Positions 16,266 to 25,212 of a DNA stretch of 42,587 bases are shown here, one piece after another. Under the pieces are notes generated by a model. That model was not told where the DNA came from, ran no database searches, and saw nothing but the letters and a program-made list of their open reading frames with translations. The stretch's first letter is position 1; every line of letters begins with the position of its first letter. The position numbers and the translations under genes were made by a program. Origin of the DNA: Burkholderia sp. WAC0059. Its GTDB lineage: Bacteria; Pseudomonadota; Gammaproteobacteria; Burkholderiales; Burkholderiaceae. The stretch spans positions 1-42,587 of the forward strand of contig NZ_PNEO01000027.1 of assembly GCF_002870125.1 (NCBI RefSeq). Direction: 5' to 3'.

Positions 16266-16358
16266 ATGTCCGCCTCTCCCGCCAAAGCGCCCCGCGTACA
16301 ACGGACCGACGAGCCCACCTTCGCGCCGCTCGCCGCGGCCCCGGGCGAGCGCCGCTGA
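16266..16358 (+). other. Upstream 30-codon frame, in frame with the MFS gene and closed by TGA
   Basis: An ATG at 16266 opens 30 codons (starting MSASPAKAPRVQ) that end with TGA at 16356-16358. The same frame continues without another stop through PASPDAPEPPNR into the MFS gene at 16395. It is Ala/Pro-rich like the disordered N-terminus of many EmrB-type proteins, so it may be a cut-off original N-terminus or a leader peptide. No good Shine-Dalgarno is visible. Confidence 0.4.
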
Positions 16359-16394
16359 CCCGCCTCGCCGGACGCCCCGGAACCGCCCAACCGC

Positions 16395-17945
16395 ATGGTC
16401 AGGTCCACCGCTCCCGAGCCCGCCGCCGCACTGAGTCCGCGCGTGCGGCACTTCGTGACCGCCTCGGTCATGCTGGCCACGGTCATGCAGGTACTCGACA
16501 GCACGATCGCCAACGTCGCGCTGCCGCACATGGAGGGGAGCCTTTCGGCGACGCAGGACCAGATTACCTGGGTGCTGACGTCCTACATCGTCGCCGCCGC
16601 GATCGGCACGCCGCTGACCGGCTGGTTCGCCGCCCGCTTCGGACGCAAGCGCCTGTTCCTGCTGTCGGTCGCCGGCTTCACGGCGACCTCGATCGTCTGC
16701 GGCGCCTCGACCTCGCTCGCCGAGATCGTCGCCGCGCGCCTGCTCCAGGGCCTGTTCGGCGCCTCGCTCGTGCCGCTCTCGCAGGCCGTCATGCTCGACA
16801 TCAATCCGCCCGAGAAGCACGCGCGCGCGATGGCCGTCTGGGGCATGGGCGTGACGATCGGGCCGATCCTCGGTCCCACGCTCGGCGGCTGGCTCACCGA
16901 CAGCTACAACTGGCGCTGGGTCTTCTACGTGAACGTGCCGCTCGGCGCCGTGGTCTTCATCGGCATCCTCTTTTTCATGACCGAAACCCGCGTCTCGGCG
17001 CGCAAGCTCGACCTGTTCGGCTTCGCGACGCTCTCCGTCGCGCTCGGCGCGCTCCAGCTCTTTCTCGACCGCGGCGAAATCCAGGACTGGTTCGATTCCG
17101 TCGAGATACGGATCGAGTCGATGACGGCGCTGATCGCGTTCGCGTTCTTCCTCGTGCACACGCTGACGGTCCAGACCACGTCGTTCTTCAACCGCGAACT
17201 CGCGCGGGACCGCAACTTCATCGCGGGCTGCTGCTTCTATTTCGTGATGGGCGCCGTGCTCTACGCGACGCGCGCGCTCCTGCCGCCGCTGTTGCAGGAC
17301 CTCATGCAGTATTCGGTGGTCGGCACCGGGCTCGCGACCGCGCCGGCCGGCGCCGGCACGATGATCGCGATGATGCTGGCCGGGCGCATCGTCGGCCCCG
17401 TCCAGCCGCGCCAGCTCGTCGCCGTCGGCTTCGGCGTGGCCGCGCTCTCGCTCTGGCAAATGTCGAACTACAACCTCGACATGTCGGAGCGCTACGTCAT
17501 CACCACGGGCTTGCTGCAGGGCTTCGGGCTCGGCCTGATTTCCGTGCCGCTCACGACGGCGACGTTCTCGACGCTCGCGCCGCGCCTGCGCGGCGACGGC
17601 ACCTCGATCTACAGCCTGTGCCGCAACATGGGCAGCAGCATCGGCATTTCGTTCGTGCAGACCGAGCTCACGCGCAACACGCAGATCGCGCACTCGTCGC
17701 TGACCGAGCACATCAACGCCTACAACCCGCTCGCGCAGCCCGACGTGCTGCCCGCGCCGTGGAACTTCCACGTTCCGTCGGGCCTCGCGGCGCTGAACGA
17801 GGAGGTGACGCGGCAGGCCTCGATGATCGCCTACGTCGACGACTTCAAGCTGCTCTTCGTGCTCACGCTCGCGGTGATCCCGTTCGTGCTGTTCCTGAAG
17901 ACAGCGCCGGCCGCGGCCGCAAAGCCGGCGTTGCCCGACGAGTAA
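16395..17945 (+). CDS. MFS transporter, DHA2 family, EmrB-like
   Basis: A 516-residue inner-membrane drug:H+ antiporter with about 14 helices. The DHA2 TM1 signature is LDSTIANVALPHMEGSL (about residues 35-51), motif A is FAARFGRKRLF, and motif C is GPILGPTLGGWLTDSYNWRWVFYVNVPLG, as in EmrB. The protein is full length for EmrB, which normally works with an EmrA membrane-fusion protein, but no emrA neighbour is present. The start at 16395 has no obvious ribosome site and an in-frame TGA at 16356 blocks a longer N-terminus. It is convergent with the SYLF gene, 31 bases apart. Confidence 0.9.
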   Translation: MVRSTAPEPAAALSPRVRHFVTASVMLATVMQVLDSTIANVALPHMEGSLSATQDQITWVLTSYIVAAAIGTPLTGWFAARFGRKRLFLLSVAGFTATSIVCGASTSLAEIVAARLLQGLFGASLVPLSQAVMLDINPPEKHARAMAVWGMGVTIGPILGPTLGGWLTDSYNWRWVFYVNVPLGAVVFIGILFFMTETRVSARKLDLFGFATLSVALGALQLFLDRGEIQDWFDSVEIRIESMTALIAFAFFLVHTLTVQTTSFFNRELARDRNFIAGCCFYFVMGAVLYATRALLPPLLQDLMQYSVVGTGLATAPAGAGTMIAMMLAGRIVGPVQPRQLVAVGFGVAALSLWQMSNYNLDMSERYVITTGLLQGFGLGLISVPLTTATFSTLAPRLRGDGTSIYSLCRNMGSSIGISFVQTELTRNTQIAHSSLTEHINAYNPLAQPDVLPAPWNFHVPSGLAALNEEVTRQASMIAYVDDFKLLFVLTLAVIPFVLFLKTAPAAAAKPALPDE

Positions 17946-17976
17946 CGTGGCGGCGCGCCCCCTCAGGTGCGCTCCG

Positions 17977-18567
17977 TCAGATGACGAGACGCGAAATTTT
18001 CGTGCCCTGCAGCGATATGCCCGCCATCAGGCCGGCGTTGGTCAGCACGAAGGCCTCTACGGGCTGGGTCGCCGTCGAGGTGTCGAGATTGCCGTTCGCC
18101 CCCACGGTGGCGAGCGCGACCGTCGCGTCCGCGCCGGCAGCCCAGCCCTGGCTGTTCACGAAGTGGTCGAGCGCGTCCTGCGTCATGAACGCGAAGACGA
18201 TCGCCTTCGACTGGGCACCGATCTGGAGTCCGAACGAGCCGCCCGTGATGCTGTAATACCCCGTCGTCTGGCCGCCGATGCGCAACGCGCCGCTGCCGTA
18301 CTGTCCGCCGAACCAGAAACCGGCCTCGAACACCGACGGAAACACGAGCACGCCGCGCGACTTGGCGAGCAGCTCCTGCGAACCGTGGACGGTGCCGTAG
18401 AGATGCGCGAGCGTCGAGTCGACGCCGGCGTCGATCGAGTTGCGCCTGGCGGCGTTCTGCGCGGCGTTATCCCTTGTGCCGAACCAGGTGGTCGTGCAGC
18501 CTGCGAGGGCGAAGCTGCCGGTCGCGATCGCGGCGCTGGCGCGGGTGAGGAACTGACGTCGGTGCAT
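17977..18567 (-). CDS. SYLF-domain lipoprotein
   Basis: A 196-residue protein with a twin-arginine-like lipoprotein signal (MHRRQFLTRASAAIATGSFALAGC, lipobox Cys24). The rest is the SYLF/Ysc84 lipid-binding domain: RGVLVFPSVFEAGFWFGGQYGSGALRI, TGGSFGLQIGAQSKAIVFAFMTQDALDHF and VALATVGANGNLD. SYLF proteins bind membranes, and bacterial members are small periplasmic lipoproteins of unclear role. The ATG at 18567 has AAGGAT eight bases upstream. Two copies of CGAATCGGT lie just ahead of the start (18603-18611, 18613-18621). Confidence 0.9.
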   Translation of the reverse strand: MHRRQFLTRASAAIATGSFALAGCTTTWFGTRDNAAQNAARRNSIDAGVDSTLAHLYGTVHGSQELLAKSRGVLVFPSVFEAGFWFGGQYGSGALRIGGQTTGYYSITGGSFGLQIGAQSKAIVFAFMTQDALDHFVNSQGWAAGADATVALATVGANGNLDTSTATQPVEAFVLTNAGLMAGISLQGTKISRLVI

Positions 18568-19142
18568 GGCTGGATATCCTTCTATAAGTGATGACGGGGA
18601 CCCGAATCGGTGCGAATCGGTCATGGCGCGGCGACACCGGACAGATAGATGCCCGGACGGACGGACCGGTCGTGCCGCCGCTCCTTCGGAGATACGACCA
18701 TCGGCAGGCCGCCGAGTTCGAAAACGTTCGAGCGGCACGCGCCGCCCCGGCCTCTTTTGCGAGCGTGCCGGGGCGCAACAATCCAATGGAATCAGTTGCC
18801 TGGCGCTGCCGTATTGACGGCCCGTTTTCGAAATATCTCTATATCTCCGCTCGAAGCGAGGCCGGCATAATCGAAAGGTTTTGAGAAGCTATCGTAAAAA
18901 TACGCTGCAGCCTGCTTTCAGCCCCATTGCAGGGCCTATATTGCCAGGCCTGTCAGCAAGGCCCGCCCGGGCAAAAAGGACATTCCTGCTATCCTGAAAT
19001 AAGCTGCGCCCGCAGCACTTGACGGGTGCCGGCCGGGTGCCGCCTGAGTGTCCCCGGCTTCTCCCACGGGTCGCGCCCACCGGGGCGTATGCCATCCATG
19101 CGGCGGCCCGGCATCGACCCATCCAGCGAATCTTCCACGAAC
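18568..19142. promoter_or_regulatory. Divergent region between SYLF lipoprotein and response regulator
   Basis: A 575-base stretch with no gene I can support; the open frames in it are GC-bias shadows. It contains a 10-base-period direct repeat CGAATCGGT (18603-18611 and 18613-18621) near the SYLF start and an AT-richer part at about 18825-18905. Promoters for both divergent genes should be here, but no convincing -35/-10 pair stands out. Confidence 0.35.
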
Positions 19143-19805
19143 ATGACGAACGCTACGCAAGACGTGAAGATCGTAGTGGCAGACGACCACCCTGTCGCCC
19201 TGATCGCCATCGCCGACACGCTCGGCGCGATGCCGGGTTTCACGGTCGCCGCGAGAGCCGAATCGGGCGCGGAACTGATCGAGGCGTTGGACAGGACACC
19301 GTGCGACCTGATCGTGACCGACTTCACGATGCAGCACGAGAACGACCACGAAGACGGCCTGCGCCTCGTCGGCCGCCTGCGGCGCCTTTATCCGCGGACG
19401 CCCATCGTCGTGTTCACGATGCTGACCAACGGCGGCATCCTTCACCAGCTCTGCCAACTGGGCGTCGCCGGGCTCGTCGGCAAGGACGAGCAGATCGGCG
19501 TGCTCGCGCAGGTTTGCCAGCGCGCGCTGACGGAGAAACAGACGGTACTCTCGCCGCGCATCGACGAACGGCTCGCGCAAAGCGGCGCCACCGCCGACGA
19601 CTTTCGCCGTACGCACCCGCTCTCGCCCAGGGAGCTCGAAGTGGTTCGCCTCTTCACGATCGGGCTGACGGTCACGGAAATCGCGAAGCATCTGAACCGC
19701 TCGGTCACGACCGTGGCGACGCAGAAGCGCGCCGCCATGCGCAAGCTGCATCTCGAGTCCAATGCCGACCTGATCCGCTACGCGACCGAGCACGGATTCT
19801 CGTGA
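19143..19805 (+). CDS. RcsB/LuxR-type response regulator
   Basis: A 220-residue NarL/FixJ-family response regulator most like RcsB. Receiver: acidic pair in VVADDHP (14-15), phospho-acceptor Asp60 in IVTDFTM, Thr92 in VFTM, Lys114 in LVGKDEQ. The C-terminal HTH is LSPRELEVVRLFTIGLTVTEIAKHLNRSVTTVATQKRAAMRKL, very close to RcsB. The ATG at 19143 is used; the frame is open further upstream but without a receiver-like sequence. Its stop TGA overlaps the kinase ATG (TGATG), so both are co-translated. Because the kinase is cut off before its receiver/Hpt part, this regulator may now have lost its normal phosphate donor. Confidence 0.92.
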   Translation: MTNATQDVKIVVADDHPVALIAIADTLGAMPGFTVAARAESGAELIEALDRTPCDLIVTDFTMQHENDHEDGLRLVGRLRRLYPRTPIVVFTMLTNGGILHQLCQLGVAGLVGKDEQIGVLAQVCQRALTEKQTVLSPRIDERLAQSGATADDFRRTHPLSPRELEVVRLFTIGLTVTEIAKHLNRSVTTVATQKRAAMRKLHLESNADLIRYATEHGFS

Positions 19806-22320
19806 TGGAGCGGGAGCGCGCCGACTCGCCGGGGCTATCGCCGCTGCACGCGCTCGGCGCGCTCGAGGCCAACCTGAAGCGCGAGCGACGCATCTCCGCG
19901 ATGGTGGTGGCCCTGCTGATCTTCGCGACGCTGTGCGTGGCCGTCGCCGCCGTGGCGGGCGCGGCGAACGATTCGCTGCTGCTGCAGACCTCGCTCGCGC
20001 GCGCGACGGCCGAACAGGCCAACGAGACGCTGATCCGTCGCTACGGCGTGCTGACGGGCGCCCGCCTGATGCTCTCGCTCAGCGAAGAAGGCCTGCTCGC
20101 CGCGCCGTCCACCGACGACGGCACGGCCTGCCAGCCCGCGTTCGCGGGACTGGCGGGACAGGCTGCGCTGCGCGCCGTCTGCGACAGCACGGTACGCGAG
20201 CTCTCGGCGCAGGCCGCGACGGTGCCGCTCATGTTCGTCCTCGTCGACGGCGAGGCCGCGTATAGCCACCAGATCGACGTCGCTGCCCACGCGCGCGGCG
20301 CGCGTCCGCCCGGCGGCAACGCCGCCCGCGCGCTCGCCGAAACCGCGCTCGCGCGTCTTGCCGCGCGCAGCGCCGCGCGCGCCGGCCCCGCCCGCACGCG
20401 CGACGTCGTCTGGTTCCGGCCACCGGCCGGACTCGGTTTCGCCCCCACGACCATCCTCGGCGCGATGGCCGTGCAGCGGAACGGCCGGCCCTACGCGCTC
20501 ATCTTCACGAGCGTCGAGCCCGACGAACTCGCGCCCGAATCGGCGGCGAATCCGTCCGACACCGAACCGACGCTGATCGGCGCCGACGGCGAAAAATTCG
20601 CGGGCCCGCTGCCCGACGCCGTCGTGCCGATGCTCGAGCGGCGCCTCGCCGGCCAGCCGGCCGCGCGCTTCCACCGGCTGCCCGGCTATGGCTGGGCGCT
20701 GCGCGGCGTGCCGCTCGCGTTCGGCTTCGGCCACTATCTCGTCGGACGGCCCTGGTCGCAGCACATCTATCTGCTGCGCACGCAACTGCTGATCGTGTTC
20801 TTCACGACCTGCGCGCTGGTCGTCCTGCTGCTCTGCATCGCGCGCTACTGGAACCACCGGTTCCTGACGCGCAGCTACCGCGAGGCGTCGCGCGCGCTCG
20901 AAGGCGAGCTGCTCAACCATCTGCTCGTGCACGCGACGCCCGTCGGGCTGTGCATCGTGCGCCGGCACAGCTTCGAGATCGTCGCCGCCAACCAGATCGC
21001 GCGCGACGTGCTCGGCCTCGACGAGCACGCCACGCGCCTGCCCGACGAACTCTGCGCGGCCTTCGAGCCGCATCGGCCGCTCACGCTCGTCGACGACGGC
21101 ACGGCGCAGATCCGCCGGTTCCCGTTCTCGCCCGAGCGCGGCGACGCGCGCGCGCACCTCGAGATCACCGCCGCGCCGGCCGTGCTCAACCGGGAAGACG
21201 TCCTGCTCTGCGCGATCTCGGACATGTCCGCGCACTACGAGGCCCGGCGCCTGCTGCTCGAGGCCAAGCGGACGAGCGACGCGGCGGTGCGCGCGAAGGT
21301 CAGCTTCTTCGCCGCGATGAGCCACGAAATCCGCACGCCGCTGGCCTCGCTCGTCGGCAACATCGAGCTCGTGGCGCTCGGCCCGCTCGCGCCCGAACAG
21401 CAGGCGCGCGTGCAGGCCATGCAGATATCGGCGAACGGGCTGCTGCAGATCGTCAACGACGTGCTCGACTTCTCGAAGATGGACGTGGGCGAGATGCGCC
21501 TCGTCGAGGAGTGGGCGCCCGTCGCCGATCTCATCGGACGCGCGGCGCTCGCCCACGCGCCGCTCGCCATCCGCCAGCGGCTGAAGTTCTACATCGTGAT
21601 GGATCGCGCCATTCCCGCGCGGCTGCGCTTCGATCCGGTCCGCCTCACGCAGATCGTCAACAACCTGCTCAGCAACGCGTTCAAGTTCACGCCCTCGGGC
21701 AAGATCGCGCTGCGCGCGCGCTGGGTCGACGAGGCGCTCGAACTGAGCGTGACCGACTCGGGCATCGGCATTTCCCCCGACCTGCAAAGCCGCCTGTTCC
21801 AGCCGTTCACGCAGGCCGAGAAGCAGCGGCTCACGCATCCGGGCGGCACCGGGCTCGGGCTGTCGATCTGCGCGCGGCTCGCCGAACTCATGCACGGCCG
21901 CATCGCACTCGAAAGCACCGAAGGCGTCGGCACGCGCATCGCCGTGACGCTGCCGCTCGAGCGGGCCGACCCGGGCACGGCCGGCGAAGCGTGGACGCTC
22001 GACGCGGCGCACCCGGCCATTCTCTGCCGCGCCGCCGAATATCAGGCGTGGCTGACGAACCTGTTCGATCCGCAGACCGGCGTCACGCTGCTGGCCGACC
22101 GCCACGAAGCGCCGCGCGAGTCGTTCGACTATCTGATCGCAACCGACGAATTCACGCCGCAGGAAGTCCTGCTCGTCTGGGGATCGTCGGCCAACGTCGT
22201 CTGGGTCCGCCAGGACGGACCGCTCGTGCCGGTGCTGCGCGAAGGCGGCGGCGTCGAGGTCAGCGTCTACAGCCTCGAGGGCATCCGCGCGGCGACGCAG
22301 ATGTTGCGCGCGCGCGGACC
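19805..22320 (+). pseudogene. Hybrid-type sensor histidine kinase, 3' end lost at a fusion junction
   Basis: About 838 residues of a sensor kinase remain. TM1 is about residues 31-54, a large periplasmic domain follows, TM2 is about 327-349, a PAS-like segment follows, then HisKA with His507 (FFAAMSHEIRTPL), and the ATPase boxes NNLLSNAFKF (about 620), DSGIGIS (about 652) and GGTGLGLS (about 680). After about residue 838 the protein stops making kinase sense; the sequence continues as the out-of-frame copy of a chemoreceptor. RcsC-like partners of RcsB regulators carry a receiver, and often Hpt, after the ATPase domain; neither is present. The frame formally stays open to 23812, giving a 1335-residue chimera with a nonsense tail. 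Confidence 0.75.
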
Positions 22321-22376
22321 GGCACGAAATTTCGGTCGACGACGCCAAACAGCAGGCGCTCGCCCGCCTGAAGGCG

Positions 22377-23693
22377 ATGCGCTACGAGAACGGCGGCTAC
22401 GTCTTCGTCGAAGACTCGACGCCGGTCGTGCTCATGCACCCGACGCTCCCCGACCTCGTCAACAAGAACGTGAGCGCGTCGACGGACCCGAACGGCAAGC
22501 ATCTTTTCGTCAGCATGGTGCAGGCCGCGCAGGCGACGGGCGAAGGCTATACCGAATACGTCGGGCGCGTGCCGAACGGCTCCGGCTACAGGTACGAAAC
22601 CAAGGCCTCCTACGTCAGGCACTTCCAGCCGTGGGACTGGTACATCATCTCGGGCGTCTATCTGACCGACCTGCAAAGCGCGTTCGAACGCATGCTCGTG
22701 CGCTACGTGCTGATCGCGCTCGCCATCGGCGCGATCGTCTCGACGGCGATGCTGACCATCAGCCGGAGCGTGCGGCACAGCCTCGGCGGCGATCCGGCCG
22801 AAGCCTCGCGCGTCGCCATGCAGATCGCGAACGGCGACCTCACGGCGACCGTCACCACCGCGCGCACCGACAGCACCAGCATGCTCTACTCGATGAAGCA
22901 GATGCAGACGCAGCTCACGCAGATCATCGGCGGGATCATGGTGTCGGCCGACTCCATCGCCACGGCGAGCGGCCAGATCGCGGCGGGTACGACCGACCTG
23001 TCCCAGCGCACCGAGGAGCAGGCCGCCTCGCTCGAGGAAACCGCCTCGAGCATGGAGCAGTTGACGAGCGCCGTGCGCCAGAACGCGGAAAACGCTCATC
23101 AGGCGACCTCGGTCGCCGACGAAGTGACGCGCACCGCGCGGCGCGGCGGCGAGGTGGTCGGTCGCGTCGTCGAGACGATGCGCCTCATCACCGGCAGCTC
23201 GGCCAAGGTCGCCGAGATCATCAGCGTGATCGAGGGCATCGCGTTCCAGACCAACATCCTCGCGCTGAACGCGGCCGTCGAGGCGGCCCGCGCCGGCGAG
23301 CAGGGCCGCGGCTTCGCCGTGGTGGCCAGCGAGGTGCGCAGCCTCGCGCAGCGCAGCGCCTCGGCCGCGCGGGAGATCAAGGAGCTGATCGGCGAGTCGG
23401 TCGACCGCGTCGATACCGGCTCGAAGCTCGTCGAGGAAGCCGGCGGTACCATAGGCGAAGTCGTGCAGTCGGTGAGCCGCATGGCCGCTATCATCAACGA
23501 GATCGCGGCGGCGTCCTCCGAACAGAGCACGGGTATCGACCAGGTCAACCGGGCCGTCACGCAGATGGACCAGGTCACGCAACAGAACGCCTCGCTCGTC
23601 GAGGAGGCCACGGCCGCGGCGCAGGCCATGTCGGGCCAGGCGCAGCAGCTTCGCGCGGCGGTGTCCGCGTTCCGGGTAACCGCCACGACGTAG
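22377..23693 (+). pseudogene. Methyl-accepting chemotaxis protein, 5' end missing
   Basis: A 438-residue remnant from its first ATG. Coding sense in this frame begins even earlier (residues HEISVDDAKQQALARLKA encoded from about 22323), in the middle of a single-Cache ligand domain (YENGGYVFVEDST ... HFQPWDWYIISGVYL). One helix (about 110-135), a HAMP domain and the full signalling hairpin follow; the tip is IEGIAFQTNILALNAAVEAARAGEQGRGFAVVASEVRSLAQRS. The N-terminal helix and first half of the Cache domain are absent, so ligand binding and membrane insertion should fail. The C-terminus lacks the CheR-docking pentapeptide. The missing front was replaced by the kinase gene. Confidence 0.8.
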
Positions 23694-23748
23694 CGGCGAT
23701 CCCGGACCGGCACCGTACCGGCGCTCAAAAAGACATCGGAGGAGACAA

Positions 23749-25080
23749 ATGCAGCAGATCAGCGAAAAAAGGGTCGTGCGCAAGATTTTCTGGCGCGTGG
23801 TGCCGCTTTTGATGGCGCTTTACGTGATTTCGTTCGTCGACCGCATCAACGTGGGCTTCGCCGCGCTGACGATGAACCACGACATCGGCCTCACGCCCTA
23901 CCTGTTCGGCTGGGGCGCCGGGATTTTCTTCTTCGGCTACTTCATCTTCGAAATTCCCAGCAACGTCATGATGGCGAAGGTCGGCGCGCGCCGCTGGATC
24001 GCCCGCATCCTGCTGAGCTGGGGCCTCTTCGCCTGCGCGATGGCGCTCGTCAGGGGGCCGGCCAGCTTCGTCGCGCTGCGCTTCCTGCTCGGCGTGGCCG
24101 AGGCCGGCTTCTTCCCCGGCGTCATCCTCTACCTCACGTACTGGTTTCCGGCGCGCTACCGCGCGCGGATCGTCGCCGCCTTCATGCTGTCCATCCCGGT
24201 CTCGATCGCGCTCGGCGCGCCGATCTCGACGCTGATCCTGCAGATGAACGGCCTGCTGGGACTCAAGGGCTGGCAGTGGCTGTTCGTCATCGAGGGATTG
24301 CCCGCCATCGCGGGCGCCGGGCTCGCGCTGACGCTGCTGACCGATCGTCCCGAAGAAGCCCGCTGGCTGACGCAAGGCGAACGGGCCTGGCTCGCGCAGG
24401 CGCTCGCCGACGACGCGGCGCAGGCCGCCACGACCGGCACCGTGTCGGGCATCGGCCAGGCCCTCGTGAGCCCGATCGTGCTCGTGCTCGCGTTCATCTA
24501 TCTGTGCGCGACGGGCTCCAACCTCGGGCTCTCGTTCTTCCTGCCGCAGATCATCAAGCAACAGGGCTACGACAACATCGAGGTCGGCCTGCTCACCGCG
24601 ATCCCCTATCTCGCGGGCTGCGCCGGCATGCTGGCGATCGGCCAGCTCTCCGACCGCTTCGGCGAGCGGCGCGGGTTCCTCGCCGCCACGATGGCGATCG
24701 CCGCGGCGGGACTGATCGGCGCGGGCATGATCGGGACGTCGGCCTGGTCGATCGCCGCGCTGAGCCTCGCGGCCGTCGGCATCTTCGGCTGCAAGGGGCC
24801 GTTCTGGAGCCTGCCGGCGTCCTATCTGCGCGGACCCGCCATCGCGGGCGGCATTGCGTTCATCAACGCCATCGGCAATCTCGGCGGCTTCGTGGGGCCG
24901 TTCCTCGTGGGCCTGTTCAAGCGCGCCTCGGACAGCTACGCCGACGGGCTCTACGCGCTCGCCGGCATGTGCATCGCCGGGCTGCTGGCGACGATCCTCT
25001 TCGTCAGGACGAACCGCGAACCGTCGCCGGCGGGAACGTCGGCGGCGGCGGGCGAACTGGCCGTCGAAGGCCCGAAGTAG
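23749..25080 (+). CDS. MFS transporter, anion:cation symporter (ACS) family
   Basis: A 443-residue importer with 12 helices. The family signature LYVISFVDRINVGFAALTMNHDIGL is at TM1, followed by FFFGYFIFEIPSNVMMAKVGARRWIARI and FLLGVAEAGFFPGVILYLTYWFPARYRAR, as in tartrate, phthalate, hexuronate and related organic-acid carriers. The start is fixed by GGAGGAGA just upstream of the ATG at 23749. It follows the chemoreceptor remnant by 55 bases; a receptor plus an organic-acid transporter is a sensible pairing, so the ancestral receptor may have sensed the same compound. The exact substrate is not predictable. Confidence 0.9.
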   Translation: MQQISEKRVVRKIFWRVVPLLMALYVISFVDRINVGFAALTMNHDIGLTPYLFGWGAGIFFFGYFIFEIPSNVMMAKVGARRWIARILLSWGLFACAMALVRGPASFVALRFLLGVAEAGFFPGVILYLTYWFPARYRARIVAAFMLSIPVSIALGAPISTLILQMNGLLGLKGWQWLFVIEGLPAIAGAGLALTLLTDRPEEARWLTQGERAWLAQALADDAAQAATTGTVSGIGQALVSPIVLVLAFIYLCATGSNLGLSFFLPQIIKQQGYDNIEVGLLTAIPYLAGCAGMLAIGQLSDRFGERRGFLAATMAIAAAGLIGAGMIGTSAWSIAALSLAAVGIFGCKGPFWSLPASYLRGPAIAGGIAFINAIGNLGGFVGPFLVGLFKRASDSYADGLYALAGMCIAGLLATILFVRTNREPSPAGTSAAAGELAVEGPK

Positions 25081-25109
25081 GAAATCGGAAGCGCAGCGGG
25101 AGTCGGGGG

Positions 25110-25141
25110 CGGCAGCGAAACCGTACCCGGTCTCGCTGCCG
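25110..25141. terminator. Hairpin between convergent MFS and rpoN genes
   Basis: A strong hairpin: CGGCAGCGA (25110-25118) pairs with TCGCTGCCG (25133-25141), with a further inner ACCG/CGGT pairing. It sits 30 bases past the MFS stop and 72 bases past the rpoN stop. The plus side is followed by AGTTTCACTTC, only a short T-run, so it may act in both directions with modest efficiency. Confidence 0.5.
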
Positions 25142-25212
25142 AGTTTCACTTCAGCGTCCCGTTCCGGAATCTCGCTCCAGGACCCCGCTCCGGAGCCTGC
25201 CGAAGGCACCCG

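Noticed and set aside
19805..23812. A single long reading frame suggesting a 1335-residue kinase-chemoreceptor fusion protein
   Set aside because: After about 22320 the frame-2 translation is Arg/Ala/Gly nonsense typical of an off-frame GC-rich gene, while real chemoreceptor sequence is in another frame. It is open by chance, not a functional fusion.
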